DNA of 63,929 nt from Nemertoderma westbladi (lineage: Eukaryota > Xenacoelomorpha > Nemertodermatida > Nemertodermatidae): the NCBI GenBank assembly GCA_032718475.1, contig JAUCBJ010004535.1, forward strand, positions 1 through 63,929, given 5' to 3'. The notes under the pieces were generated by a model. That model searched no databases. It saw only the letters and a list, made by a program, of their open reading frames with translations, and was not told the DNA's origin. Shown here in pieces: positions 22,405 to 35,000 of this stretch. The translations under genes were made by a program, and so were the position numbers. Positions within the stretch are counted from its first letter, which is position 1. Every line of letters starts with the position of its first letter.

Positions 22405-23470
22405 TATAATAAAGTATGTCGCAAGGGGATGCTAATATTTAATATATGACTTATAGCTACAATATTATAATAATAATAGCATACGAATGTTACGCGAATG
22501 CACCGTAACTGTCGTATTAATTAAGAAAAACGCATATAAGTATAAATCATAAATATAATATTCACCTTCAAAATAAATCAGGAATGAGTCTGTAGCTGAG
22601 TTTGTTGTTCAATAATGGGTTTTATATATTTATTTTAATTATCAGATTCGAATTATTGGTAATGCTGGTTTGATTCAATTGAAATCACAAGGTGGCACTT
22701 AGTGTATGTTGTTTTCATAGTCACCTAGATACCAATCAGCCAATAGCAATGAAATAACTGTTGTGGAGCCTTTGGCATATATACGACATTGGCGGTAAAT
22801 TCGAAATTATATGAAAACTTTCGCAGAATTTTTCACAGATTTCTGCAATCCTGACCGAGCTAAACCTGTAAACGCTGAAACGACTTTGCTCCCCACAGTC
22901 TGAGAGTTGTCTTTGTTAAATACACTACCAGTACCCAATACCAATCTGCCAATACCCTACCTGTCTCCTGTCTCGGATAAAGGGGCCTCTGGACGCAATG
23001 ACACGACACGATCATTAAGGTACTACTCGCACTCGGTAGCCGGTAGGTACTACTGAGCTAATTGCCGGTCTGACTTGTACCGGTACCGGTAGTGGATTTG
23101 CAGTCGTTGTGTCACTGCAGCACTGTGTTCGTGTTATTGCATGGCCTACTATATTATATTATGTAGTAGGCCATGGTTATTGTTAGTAATTTAGAAAATG
23201 TACAGAAACTGTCATTTGTACCATTGTCCTACTGTACCGAGTACCACCTACAGACCTACTGACCTACTCTACATACTCTACATCTACAACCTACCTACTG
23301 TTAAATAACGTAGGCCCATCTGTTTCCATATACGTATAGGCAGATAGGCATACTACCTGACTCACTGACTGATATTAGACTGCTACCGGTACCTGGCTAC
23401 CGCTAATCTAACCCTAAAACTGATTGAGAAAGGCTGCGCTGCGGTTAACTTTAACATCGGATTTATATAA
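22405..23470. promoter_or_regulatory. Head-to-head intergenic region of CABCOCO1-like and RFC5 genes
   Basis: Separates two divergent start codons. Two CCAAT pentamers stand 8 bp apart at 22732-22736 and 22740-22744 (accaatcagccaatag), about 330 bp upstream of the CABCOCO1-like ATG and ~730 bp from the RFC5 ATG. A TATA-like 'catatatac' follows at ~22776. The right part is rich in palindromic words (accggt, aggcct). Function is inferred. Confidence 0.4.
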
Positions 23471-25244
23471 ATGATCATGGCTACGGTTGTTGCTATGGAT
23501 ACATCACAACTTCCCTGGGTGGAGAAATACCGTCCGAATAATCTCGACGATCTGATCTCCCACCAGGACATCGTTTCAACGATCCAACGATTCCTGGACC
23601 AGAACCGACTCCCACATCTTCTGTTGTACGGTCCCGCTGGGACGGGTAAGACCACCACCGCATTGGCCATCACGAAACGCCTGTATCCCAGCAACCAGCA
23701 AGGTTCCATGGTTCTAGAACTCAATGCCAGTGACGATCGTGGTATAGGGATTGTTCGGGGGCCAATCTTAAACTTTGCGAGGTTAGTTAATTATAGGGAT
23801 TATAATAAAGTAACAGTACTACAGTACTATAGCTGTATAGAGTCATTTGGATTATATTTATAGCGATACCAGAATACCATCAGTGTACCAGTACTCCTAC
23901 ATTGAGGGTGTTTTGTAGAGACAGGGGGTGGGGGGGACCGGACGCAAATCCCATCTTGGCGAATTAATATCCCGTCTCAATGTTAAATTCTCAATTTAGG
24001 GAAAGGAGCAGGTTACAGTGGCACGTTATTTTAACCAAAACAATAAACTAAACACAATATAACAGGATACAGTTTTATTTTTGGGAGTAATCAACTGTTA
24101 TTTGCGTGGAATTTCCCCTGGAGATGGATGAAATTTTATTGCGTCCAGTTTCCCACCCCCCTTTCTGGTTTTGTAAGATTACATTTTGGATTCGTTATGT
24201 AAGAAGATGGTTTGTCAAATGTTTTGAAAGAAGTCTACCATATTACGCTACTTACAAATATACCACTCATGTAAAACATGTCTCCATTCAAATTTGAACT
24301 AGTGCATGCCCTGTTCGCTAGATTAAAGATGTTACTAGCAAAAATATTCAAATATATAGATGGTGAAACTTTTAACAGATTTAAAAATATATAAGTCATC
24401 TTATTTCCATTACACTATTACTAATATGTGTTGGCTGTTTGTTCTTACATATTATATAGAATATAGATAGTTATCATTTGGTTTATTTTTATTATTTTTT
24501 ACAATGTCGTGTTGCCAACTAATAATAGTATAACTTATATTATTCAGCACGAAAACGATGTTCAGCAAAGGATTTAAGATGGTAATCCTGGACGAGGCGG
24601 ACGCGATGACTAACGACGCCCAGAACGCGTTGCGTCGAGTCATGGAGAAGTACACGGAGAACACGCGCTTCTGTTTGATATGCAACTATCTGTCCAAGGT
24701 GATCCCCGCCATCCAATCGCGATGCACCCGGTTCCGATTCGGGCCAATCGCGGTGGAGCAGATGCGGCCGCGGTTGGAGCGGATAGCCAATGAGGAAGGG
24801 GTTGTGTTCGGGGCGGGCGGGTTGTCCGCTGTGATTGGCTTATCGACGGGCGATATGAGACGCTCTATAAACATACTGCAGTCTACGGCGTTGGCTTATA
24901 GCGAGGTTAACGAGAATAGCGTGTACGCGTGCACCGGGAACCCGTCGAAGGAAGACGTTAAACGCATCGTGGAATACCTCCTCAATGAGACGGTAGTCGA
25001 GGCGTTTAATAAAGTCAACAGATTGAAGACTAACCGAGGCTACGCCCTGCAGGATTTGATCTCCGAGGTCCATCTGTACGTCCAGCGTATAGAGTTTCCC
25101 ACCCTCGTTAAGGTCCGTTTGCTGATCGCCTTGGCCGATATCGAGTACCGAGTGGCGGGTGGGGGCAGCGAGACGATACAGCTGGGATCCTTAGTGGCAG
25201 CCTTCCATCGCGCTAAAGTTACTGTTGGCGAGATGGTGAGCTGA
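23471..25244 (+). CDS. RFC5: RFC5, replication factor C small subunit (two exons)
   Basis: Clamp-loader ATPase subunit that helps load PCNA onto primed DNA in the nucleus. Exon 1 is 23471-23781 and exon 2 is 24548-25244. The intron (23782-24547, gttagt...attcag) is phase 2, and joining restores the expected Ala-Ser junction. Total ~335 aa; human RFC5 is 340. Walker A (YGPAGTGKT) is at ~53-61, Walker B (VILDEAD) at ~116-122, and the SRC arginine finger at 161-163. 'LPWVEKYRP', 'LISHQDI' and 'SMVLELNASDDRGI' identify the RFC5 paralogue rather than RFC2 or RFC4. Start codons at 23471, 23477 and 23495 are possible; 23477 (atcATGG) has the better context. Only one intron is left, and it holds a dispersed repeat. 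Confidence 0.93.
23920..24165 (+). repeat. Dispersed repeat family A copy inside the RFC5 intron
   Basis: A G-rich start leads into 'cgcaaatcccatcttggcga', then 'caggttacagtggcacgtta', 'aaccaaaacaataaac' and 'cccctggagatggatga'. The same ordered blocks are at 44339-44590, with partial copies at 4331-4375, 15045-15190, 28300-28400 and (minus) 55725-55810. Confidence 0.8.
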
Positions 25245-27890
25245 TACCATAACGGTTGGCGTTGTGCAATAGATTGTACATGTTAGAACGGTTGTACGTA
25301 ATATTTTATAAAGAGCATAGATGTGGACAGGGACGGGACTCGTCGATAATAATTCATAGTATTCATTTACTAGTTCGGTGACTCCAATAATAGTTATCCT
25401 AACTGTAAGAACCGTTTTGTAATCACGTTCATCTCTATGCAAATATTAATAGCCATTTGTTTGTCATGAATTTATTAAAATACAATTAATAGCCCAAAAC
25501 AATCTGAATTACTCAATTATTAAGCTGTTGACTATACTGATTCATCTGTTTCAATTGTCAGAAAAATGCAATTTATCCGTCACCATGGAAACGAGGTAGC
25601 GCGAATTCCGGCAAGAACAATTCCGTTTCCGATCGGACTAAAATTGCCTGTTCCGAAAGGACCCCATATGCCCATAGAGAACATCATTATGTATAATACG
25701 ACAAAATAGTCCAATTAATAATATGAGATTAATATTGAGCAAATAAGGGAAAATCTGGATGCAATAAAAATCCATCAATTCATCAAACAACAGCTGATTA
25801 CTCTCAAAAATACAATTGTATGTAACCTATTCTATTGACTTCCGTTAATAGTTTTGGTTAGACCACATTAACCTGTTACTTCCCCTTAATTGATATTTTA
25901 ACATTGAGCCGATATACTAATGAGTCGAGATGGGATTTCCGTCTAATTTTTAGATTAGATAAATATATCATTTAAGATTGGGATGAGAGTTTTCCGGAAA
26001 TATGATTAGTCAAAGAATTTTCCCGAAATATCCGGTAACTTTCCATACATTCTGCCATAACAGGAACACAGCAAACGCGATGACCCACTTATATAAGTGG
26101 GTCCACTTATATAAGTTATACACTTATACTAGGCCGCTTTCACACTATCCAGTCAAAAGACAAAATACATAAATATTATCTTATAATTTAATTATTTCTA
26201 GAATGCCTTTTAATGTGTAATTCAACGCTATTATTAATTATCCACAATTTACTGTAATAAATAATAAAATAGAATGGCATTCTAGGAAGGCAAGGAACTC
26301 CAGGCCATGCATCTGTGCGGGACTGGAGGCGGACTATTTTTGTTATATTTTATCTAATTTTACTAATAATATAACGAATTCTAGAAGGTAGTAAGTATCT
26401 TAGGATTATAATTCATATAATTTCATTATTGCATTGGAATGTGTTTTCGATAAAGCGTTTATAACGGCGGAATTTACTTGCTAACTTGAGTGTTTAAGTT
26501 ACCAATTATTATTAAGGTCACCCTCGCACGGAGTGATTTTTATTACTGCATCATGTTTCTGAAAGAAAAGTTACTCCGTGATACATACACCCCCACCCAG
26601 ACCCCTACATCTACATTCGTTATGTGATCGCACCTTTAGCGAAAGATGTTGACTTTCCTTTGCTTCGTGCTTCGCGGTCAATGAGCGCGTCAGTACAAAT
26701 AAACGTACCATGTTCCACGTGAACTGCCCCTAACTCATACGCACTGCACTCCAGTACGGTACTGTTTCCTTGGACTGCGAGTATTGGAACAATACCAAGT
26801 CGCACAACTAGAAATCAAACTTACCGCTCCCCGTCTCTAACTTAAGTGGCACATTCCCATTGGCCAACAAAAAGTTATAATAACTTTATGATGTAGAACT
26901 TGATCTTGCTGCTTGAATAATTTATAACAAAACAAGTTGATTAATCCTAACTCATCTTATAAAGACACTGGCTGCATCAATAAACGAAAAATTAGTAAAA
27001 GCGGAATTTACCTCCAATTTGTCCGGACTGCCGACATTTCAATGGGTAACATTTATTTCAGATATTTCAATCGCAATTTTATTAATAGCAAAGCCGTATT
27101 CATCACAAAATTTCTGGTTTAATCAAATAAAAACTGTTTATTTATACTATTTTTTAGTTACACTAGATTGAAACTAAACATCAGGGTACTGTTGTTAGTA
27201 GCCAGCTAATCTATTTATAGCACAGGCGTGTTTTTTTACTATTTTGTCTGATATTAGTATCTAAATATGACTGCTAGACTAAGGGAACTGGTTGTCTAAT
27301 TACCATTCAAATAAACTTCCTCTCAGCAGTCTGGCTGGCAATTATATCTTTCAAGACAAAAATATTGATGTGATTGTGAATTCCTTTGAAGCATATTGGA
27401 ACGGGAATATGGCCACTTTCTATCAACCCATCAAACCATGGCGGCTTGTGGAGTCCCAGGCGGACAGAGATTACCCAGTGACATCACTTTTATGTACAAC
27501 AATTCAGCTGTAATATTGGTTGTGGATTATTAATATTGTACGAGATAGTCTATAATCAGGAGAGGAGATCCCACTGTGTTTAATAAGGATGAAAGTATCC
27601 TTGTCTGAACGGAACCCAGGTACTTTGCTGAGTAAGTAGGTAGGCTCAGTATGTGACGACTATATGATGTACTGTAGTAATCCTGCATGTAACACTATTT
27701 CCTTAAATAAACTTTAAGCTCAAAATATTGGATAGTAAATAGTTTTGTTTTGTTGTATTAGTTATTAGGGGGTAGCTGCATCTTATGTTATGTTATTTGT
27801 GTTTAATTTATAAATTATTATAAATGCTTCAGTTATTTTGTGTTGCTCGATGTCGGACTAAGTTAAACCTTTGAACTGTGAAACGGAATT
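25245..27890. other. Intergenic; partial MITE at ~26134 and a duplicated short palindrome at ~26088
   Basis: No gene supported. 26134-26230 matches one end of the Harbinger-like MITE at 13798 (ggccgctttcac, agtcaaaagacaaaatac). At 26086-26115 the palindromic phrase 'ccacttatataagt' occurs twice in a row. 26620-26805 and 27292-27513 are open but show no recognisable protein. Confidence 0.5.
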
Positions 27891-28051
27891 ATGGCTGCTG
27901 TCGATGTAGATGTACGAAGTGACACGAATTCGGAGCGAGATTTCAACGAAATGATTCGGGAGTTTGTTGACGTACCTGTGACAACGATTTCAACCATCGT
28001 GATACAGGCTGGCAAAGGGAAGATTCTTATTGCCATACTAAAGTATCCTGT
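27891..28051 (+). CDS. Possible first exon of an unidentified gene
   Basis: Opens with ATGG and encodes about 53 residues beginning MAAVDVDVRSD, with mixed acidic and hydrophobic segments. It reaches a consensus donor (cct|gtaagt at 28052). Upstream lacks repeat character. No downstream exon could be linked, since mobile DNA starts at ~28.3 kb. It may be a real exon with a long intron, an orphan exon cut off by insertions, or chance. Product unknown. Confidence 0.3.
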
Positions 28052-28299
28052 AAGTCAAAAATACTGTAATTTTCGTTGGGAACAGAACAGCTTAGCAAAG
28101 TCTGGAATGACGTCCAGGTGGGATTGATTTAGCGACCGCTATCCGAGCCGCCCGGTACATATAAAGAGTATAGCTGGCTGGAAATACTACCTGCTATCCT
28201 GACTCCATGTCCGCAGTTTGTATATACCAATTGGGGTGTCGTTTCAGCCTATTTTAAAATATTAACTTATTTCGCGAATATTTAATTTCGATATTAACC

Positions 28300-28400
28300 A
28301 TTTAAGGTACCTTTTAAAGGAAAGTAGCAGATTATGATGGCAGGCTTTTCTAACCAAAACAATAAACTAAATTTAGGAATACAGTTAACAGTAAAATACC
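28300..28400 (+). repeat. Family A repeat fragment
   Basis: 'aaaggaaagtagcag', 'cttttctaaccaaaacaata' and 'acagttaacagtaaaa' follow the order of family A. A second fragment with 'gtcgattttaccctggagag' is at 29217-29255, within the foldback element. Confidence 0.55.
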
Positions 28401-28481
28401 ACCCCAGTTGGCTTTTTGCCCACACCACAGTTTACGTCGTCATGGCCTCTCAACTGTCGTCAGCAGCCACTGTTCCCAACC

Positions 28482-29793
28482 GGATCTAGGACACTTCCCC
28501 CCCGGACACTTCCCCCCCGGACACTTCCCCCCCGCCCAAGTAGGACACTTCCCCCCCGGACACTTCCCCCCCGGACACTTGCCCCCCGGACACTCCCCCC
28601 CCCCCCCCAGTTAAAGTGTTAAAATTAATCTGGGTGCATCAAAGCAATAACACTTGCCCCCCGGACACTCCCCCCCCCCCCCCCCCAGTTAAAGTGTTAA
28701 AATTAATCTGGGTGCATCAAAGCAATAAACAAAAGTTAAAGATGGTTACAGGACAAGTTGTATCTAGACAAGTTTTTTCAAAATTATAAAAGAAACATTT
28801 TTATAGTCAAATTTTGTTTGTTTTTCTTTTAATTCATTTAATTCTTTTAATTTCATTAATTGGGGGCTGCCGCCCCCAAACCCCCGCTTCTTTTGTTGGG
28901 GGCTACCGCCCCCAAACCCCCGCTTTCCCCGGCATTTCCCTGAGTGCCCGGGGTGAAAGACTTAAAGACCACTTTGAAATAATTAATTCATGTTTGAATC
29001 ATCAGATAATAAATTGACTAAGCCTAAAGTAGGAGCTGTATTGAATGTTAACCAATTTAATATATAAATTACTACAATATTATATAATTCAACAAAATCC
29101 AATTAAAAATATTGCAAGTAACCAGGAAATTTAATATGTAGTGTGTATAATATCTATATGTATAGTAATATGTATATCAATATGTAATGCTGAACACAGA
29201 ATACAGGTCGACGCATGTCGATTTTACCCTGGAGAGGTATAATTTTGATTGCAACAATAATATTCATCCCCATCTGCTACAATTTGAAGAAGACTATTAC
29301 ATAATAATACCTATAATTAAAACAATTAATTATTATAATTATATAGTTAATAAAAACAGTATATCATTCCGAGGATGGAATTTATAGGTCATCTAATATA
29401 ATTAATTGTTTAAAGATTAGCAAACAATACGATGTAATTGCATTGATAAAACCCATAAATAAAACTTGGATATAAAATGTAAAATCGGGATGCAAAAGAT
29501 CACTTTCTGAGCTACGAAAGGAAAATTGGATACAACTTATCTGGATACAAGCGGTCCGTTTACCTTACGAAATGAAAAATACAAATGTGCGAAGTTAAGA
29601 AGAGTCGGGGGGGAAGTGTCCGCGGGGGGGAAGTGTCTGGGGGGGAAGTGTCTGGGGGGGAAGTGTCCGGGGGGGAAGTGTCCGCGGGGGGGAAGTGTCT
29701 GGGGGGGAAGTGTCCGGGGGGCAAGTGTCCTACTTGAGCGGGGGGGAACTGTCCGGGGGGGGGGGAAGTGTCCGGGGGAAGTGTCCGAACACC
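28482..29793. mobile_element. Foldback (MULE-like) transposon with minisatellite terminal repeats and a 9-bp TSD
   Basis: A 9-bp direct repeat, ttcccaacc, flanks the element (28473-28481 and 29794-29802), the length typical of Mutator-like elements. The left end (28482-~28608) is a ggacacttccccccc minisatellite. The right end (~29605-29793) is its reverse complement (gggggggaagtgtcc). Both arms share the interruption 'aagtaggacactt'. A ~77-bp direct duplication near 28577-28730 and two 'gggggctnccgcccccaaac' units at 28861-28922 are internal. No transposase, so non-autonomous. Open frames over the arms are repeat artefacts. Confidence 0.8.
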
Positions 29794-29804
29794 TTCCCAA
29801 CCCT

Positions 29805-30060
29805 AATGTAGGCCTACTTGGCAGATTCCACTCCGATGCTATAAGGTATAAGGTCACCAGTTCAATCCCACTCAGTCACCTCAACGTAAATACCGACTTT
29901 GCTAAGCTTTGCCAAATGAAAATTATAAAAACATGAAACCCCTTTTACCCTAAAATACCAATAATAATAATAAATTTAATAATGTAGGTTTTTATGTTTT
30001 TTTAAAGATAGCCTATTACATGTGCAGAATGGCGCTATACAAATTATTATAATAATATTC
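29805..30060 (+). mobile_element. tRNA-derived SINE with LINE-like tail
   Basis: Head with an A-box-like 'ttggcagattccactcc' and B-box-like 'ggtcaccagttcaatccc' (~29818-29870). The 3' end is 'gaatggcgctatacaaatta' plus an (ATT/AAT) run. The tail matches the LINE tail at 2000-2026 (ggcgctatataaat), suggesting shared mobilisation machinery. Confidence 0.65.
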
Positions 30061-30489
30061 TTTTCGTAACCATACAGTAGTGACAGTCCTGGCAATAATT
30101 TTTAGAATTTGATAAAATTTCGAACTAACATTTTGATTAATTTCAATTCATATCGAAACATTTGAGACATATTAATACAATAGGGTTGGTGCGCGAAAAA
30201 AATGTTGGGTTAGAAACAATCGAATAAGGGTGTAACAAGGTGCTCTGAATCGAGTGGCGGGGTGTGTTTTTTTATAAAAACACATGGAAACGGTCGAAAT
30301 GGCGGGTTTAAGTAAGCCCGGGAAGCAAATTTTGAAAATCGGCTGTTATTTGCTGCTACATATATGATGTCACTACGCAGTGCTCCGATAATTATTACTA
30401 CAAAAGTTCCATAGTAGTTTTTATCAGCAGTCGTTTCATAGTTACAATTGTTGAATACAATCACATTCATGCGATACCGCAGTTATTAT

Positions 30490-31985
30490 TCTACCTTATA
30501 GCTGTTTATTGGTACTGATTGAACGCTGGCCGCATGCAAGGTTTCCAAATATGTAAAAATATTTGAATTTGGTTGGGAAAAACCTGAGATATGGGCATTC
30601 GAAAGTTACATTGCATGTATTTGCATCCTATGCAGACCATTTATTATATTTAATAAATATACTGGCCTCTTAAAAAGGGCCAGTTTTTTTTTACAACGTT
30701 TTTGATTTTAAATACTAAATACAACAGTACTCTGATAGTTAAGTTTCAATCTGGCAAGATACTACTTCGTCATTTCGACCCCCCTGACCAATTTTTTTAC
30801 CTGTCAATTTTTGCGTTTTTTAATGATTTTTTTGATATTGGTGAATGTTCTAGAACATTAGTAGATATATATTTTTTTATGGTAGCTAGCATTTTTTGAA
30901 AATAAAAAATTTTACTTTTTCTTGTTAACATTAAAGTATATTATTAGTAATAAAGATAAAAAATAAAGACCTTGTCTTGTAATGTTCTGGTGTGATAATT
31001 CTCTAGTCATTTTAATAAAATACTATCTACCTATGTTTTCTCTTCATAAACGTAAACAACAATTTTAGAATACAAATGTAAAAAAACCAGGGTAACAATG
31101 AGTTTAAATGCAAATTATGTTATTACATATATTACGTAACTAATTATATTTCATTAATAATGGATGAAACATAATAACTAAAACCAAGGACTTCTAGAAC
31201 ATAGTATACTGTATATTCTAATATAATATTCTAATATATATAGAATATATACTATGTTCTAGAAGTCCTTGCTAAAACATAATAAAAACGAAATAAAAAT
31301 ACTAGCTACCATAATAAATACCATTAAAAGTCGTAAAAAAAGTAATAAAAAAAATTGGTTAATAAATAGCAATAACAAAAATAAAAAAAATACCGTATAT
31401 TTAAAGTTTAAAAATAATACTAGCTACCATAAAAAATATATCTACTAATGTTCTAGAACATTCATCAATATCAAAAAAACACTAAAAAAAACACTCAAAA
31501 AGTGACAGGTTAAAAAATAGCAGGGGGTGTCGACATGACGAAGTAGTACCCATTTTTTTGTTCTAGAACGTTTTTAAAAAAAAATCTGGATTCTCTTTAA
31601 AACGCATGGAATCGCATCACTAAAATCGAATCTCATCGGATACCTAGCTAATCATAAATTAAACAAATTGTTCTAAAATAAGGTGTTTTTATTTTATAGA
31701 TTAAAAAAAATCATAAAAGAAACTGTAAATAAAAAATAAGATAAAATAAACCTCGCGCAGGTCGAAACTATGCAAATTTTGAACGCCCATATCTCAGCTA
31801 CTTTTCAACAAATTTAGATTGTTTTACATATTTGGAATCCTTTGGTACCAACAAACTGCTATAATGTATAGAAGAATAACTGCGATGGGACTGGTGGCTG
31901 GTGCAATATAGAAGGATACTTTTTTTAAAAGCTTGTGGCGAAAGATAAAAATTCTGACTCACCCCCTAAGTGGTCGGGAAGTGAA
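30490..31985. mobile_element. 1.5-kb palindromic element with three nested inverted repeats
   Basis: Outer arms are family B: 30490-30640 against the inverted 31780-31880 (ttggta, ccaaatatgt, ctgagatatgggc). Middle arms are 30757-30895 against inverted 31405-31548, containing 'ggtagctagcatt' / 'tactagctacca' and 'atgttctagaacatt'. The centre is a hairpin at 31185-31271. There is no protein-coding gene; the short frames are AT-rich chance ORFs. Confidence 0.7.
31185..31271. repeat. Central hairpin with 24-bp perfect arms
   Basis: Arm 31185-31208 (caaggacttctagaacatag...) is exactly complementary to 31248-31271, with further pairing in the AT-rich interior. It forms the inner part of the foldback element. 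Confidence 0.9.
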
Positions 31986-32045
31986 ACTCTCTCAGTTTCA
32001 AATTTCATGCAATCTCATTAATATTTTTGTAGAAAAATTGGGGGT

Positions 32046-32061
32046 GGGGGGGGGGGGGGGG
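32046..32061 (+). repeat. poly(G) run, 16 bases
   Basis: Uninterrupted G run between the palindromic element and the LINE. Confidence 0.9.
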
Positions 32062-32084
32062 TGAGTATAATAATAACTCAGGTC

Positions 32085-35000
32085 AGGTATTCTAGGTCAT
32101 TGATCAAGAAAACTTGCCACCTCCGTGCAGCATAAAGGAGGTGCCACCTGTAGCTGCATAGACCCTCTTACTAGGGCAAATCTGGTCCTGTAACTAGGAC
32201 CCCCTTCGTTCTGGGATAAGGACGCCCTTGGTCCTGAATTAAGGACCCATATACTTGGCTGCAGGGGTATATGGCCTGGCCAGGCAGATGGTGATCTACC
32301 AATGGCTGGTCAGGAGTAGAGTGTTCTCATGTTTGCTCTGAGTGCACTTCACTGCAACCTGCACCTGGCAGCAGGGGTACAGGGCATGACCCAGCAGATG
32401 AGCTGCACAGCCAATGGTGGGTCATGTGCGCCAGAGTGCGACACCCACCCTGTGGAATGGCAAACCAGGGTGTGGTATTTGCCCCGAGAGCAAAAAAGCA
32501 CCCCCCAACCCCCACTATGGATTACATTAGTAATGCGGAGGTCCGGCCAATAGAGGCCAGTGGAATTACCGGACACAATCGCCCTCACAGGCGTCAGTTA
32601 TCTCCTGACCGGCTACCTGTCTCACCCCCTACTGGAGAGAGAGCAGTCAACAATTCTTTGAGTCCCTTTCCTGATGACCTTTCTGGCCCAAACCCTGGGT
32701 CACAAGGGATGCCAGATTGTGAGGGGGAGGGGGATTCTGGAGTTGGAGGCTACTCTCATGTTCCACCCCGACCAACAAAGCCATTGGTGAATCTGAAGCA
32801 AGCCACTAGACTAGCCTTAGTAAACACCCTAACACTCGGGTCCCCAATGCAAGGTGAACTGACTGCCTAGGCAGATAAGCTTTTCTTAGCGCAGTGGGTG
32901 TTCAAGAGCACCGAATGCAAACTGGACAGACTGATGAGGTTCTAATTAAGGACATGGGTGGCGGTTGGCGACTCGCCCTCGCGTCAGCAGATGATAGTGG
33001 CAATGGTGGAATTGGTCTATTGATGAATCCAACTGCACATGCAGCATTGGACAAAATAGACCAAATCTCTAACCGCATCATCCGTTGCCACTTCTCATGT
33101 TCTGGAAGACTGGCTAAGAAGTTTCCTAATGAAGTTTCCTAATGAAGGCTAAGAAGTTTCCTGTGGTTCTGATTGTGTGCTACTCTCCAACTAGTGTTCC
33201 CCCTGTAGAGGAGGTGGAAAATTTCTACCACAATCTACAAGCAGCTACTGATGGAGTGGATCAGCATGCATTCTTAACATTCCTGGGAGACTTTAATGCA
33301 AGTCTGCATCAATCACCTACATCGCCCTGGGTCTATAGCAATAGTGTTAACCGAAATTCTGTCCATCTTCAGGATTTTATCTCTGGAAATTGATTGTTTT
33401 CGGCTGGAACGCAGTTCAAGAAGCGAACTGAAAAGCTATGGACTCATAGTGGACCCAGTGAAATGACCTATATAATGCGCAGAAAGAGTCCCGACTCTTT
33501 TTTAAGGCTGCATCTAGGTCCCTGAACAGGCAGTACTCTGTTAATCTATAGGAGCTAATAAACCAACAGGTTGATGCCATCAATGATGCTGACGACAGCA
33601 GGCAATCATCCCAGGCATGGAAATCGATCAACTTGCTTACTGGGCGGAAAAGCCAACCAACCACCAAGGTTAAGGCTGGATCACCAGCCGAGGTATTGCC
33701 TGATAACTTTATAGAAGTAAAAGTTTCTGAGTCTGTACTCCCAGATATTCCCATTGGCGATATCTCATTTGCAGAAGTGAAGGCTGCTGCAAAGAGCATT
33801 AAGACCAATCGTGCCAGTGGAGTAGATGGTGTTCCCCCTGAGGTCTTTAAAATACCTGAGTGTTTAAAGCTCATCTATCCCATCATAGTAGACAATGTAC
33901 CGAACAACAAGAGTCCCACAAGAAATGAAAACAAATAAATTGGTGCCAGTTCCCAAGAAGGGCAACCTAACACTCTATGATTATTTTCGGGGAATCTCAT
34001 TGATCTCGATTGCTGCAAAGCTATACAATAGAATTCTATTAAATCGCATCAGGGATCCCATTGAGAGACTGCTCCGTGGAAATCAGATGGGTTCCGTAAA
34101 GGTCGTGGGACCATGGAGCCCATTTTGGCACTTAGAAGGATAATTGAAGAGTTATCAAAAAAGAAAGACAGGCATCTGGTTGTTATCTTTGTTGACTTCT
34201 TCAAGGCCTTTGATTCAGTCTCTCGCTCACGTATGTTCAGCATACTTTCATTATATGGGATTCCTGATGAAATTATTGCAGCAATCAGATCAGTATACGA
34301 TGGTTCGACAACATTTGTGTCTACTGTTGACGGTGACACAGAACCATTTCAAGTGTTATGGGGTGTCCTCCAGGGAGACACACTTGCACCATTCTTGTTC
34401 ATAATTGTGGTTGACTATGTTCTACGCATATCCTTAGGTTAGATCATCTTAATGATGATGGGGTGATGATAACTCCACTTACTGGCTCCAGAAGTTGAGG
34501 AAATCCTGCCAAGTACCTAACTGATCTAGACTTTGCTGATGACTTAGGAGTACTCTCAGAATCACTGGATGGAGCCCAACGGCTCCTCAGCTCATTAGAA
34601 CATGCTGCTTCTAGTGTTGGTCTTTTTATTAACTCTAGAAAGACCAAAATTTTAACAGTTAATTTTGACAGTTAACTTTGAAAGTCCTCAGCAAGTCGCT
34701 GATAGGATGAGCATAAGCTCAAAGGATGGTATGCTTGAGCATGTGGACGACTTCTGTTACGTGGGATCATGGATCCGGAAGTCAGGTGAGCACCTTCGAA
34801 TACGTAAGGGAAAGGCATGGGCAGCCTTGAATAGGCTTTCCAGGATTTGGAAGTCACCGAGAATTAATCGGAAACTTAAGGTCCGATTATTTAGAGCAGC
34901 AGTAGTTCCAGTACTCCTCTATGGGAGTCCATGCTGGGCTCTAACTGCTGAGGACACCAAATCTCTGGATGGCACATTCACAAGAATGCTACGCCGGGAT

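Noticed and set aside
28408-28622. Pro/His-rich frames (PPGHFPPGHF)
   Set aside because: Translation of the C-rich minisatellite arm of a foldback transposon.
32676-34535. Other ctgatga words (e.g. 32676, 32928, 34265, 34528) as additional hammerheads
   Set aside because: No stem II followed by GAAA and no pairing partner for stem I within range.
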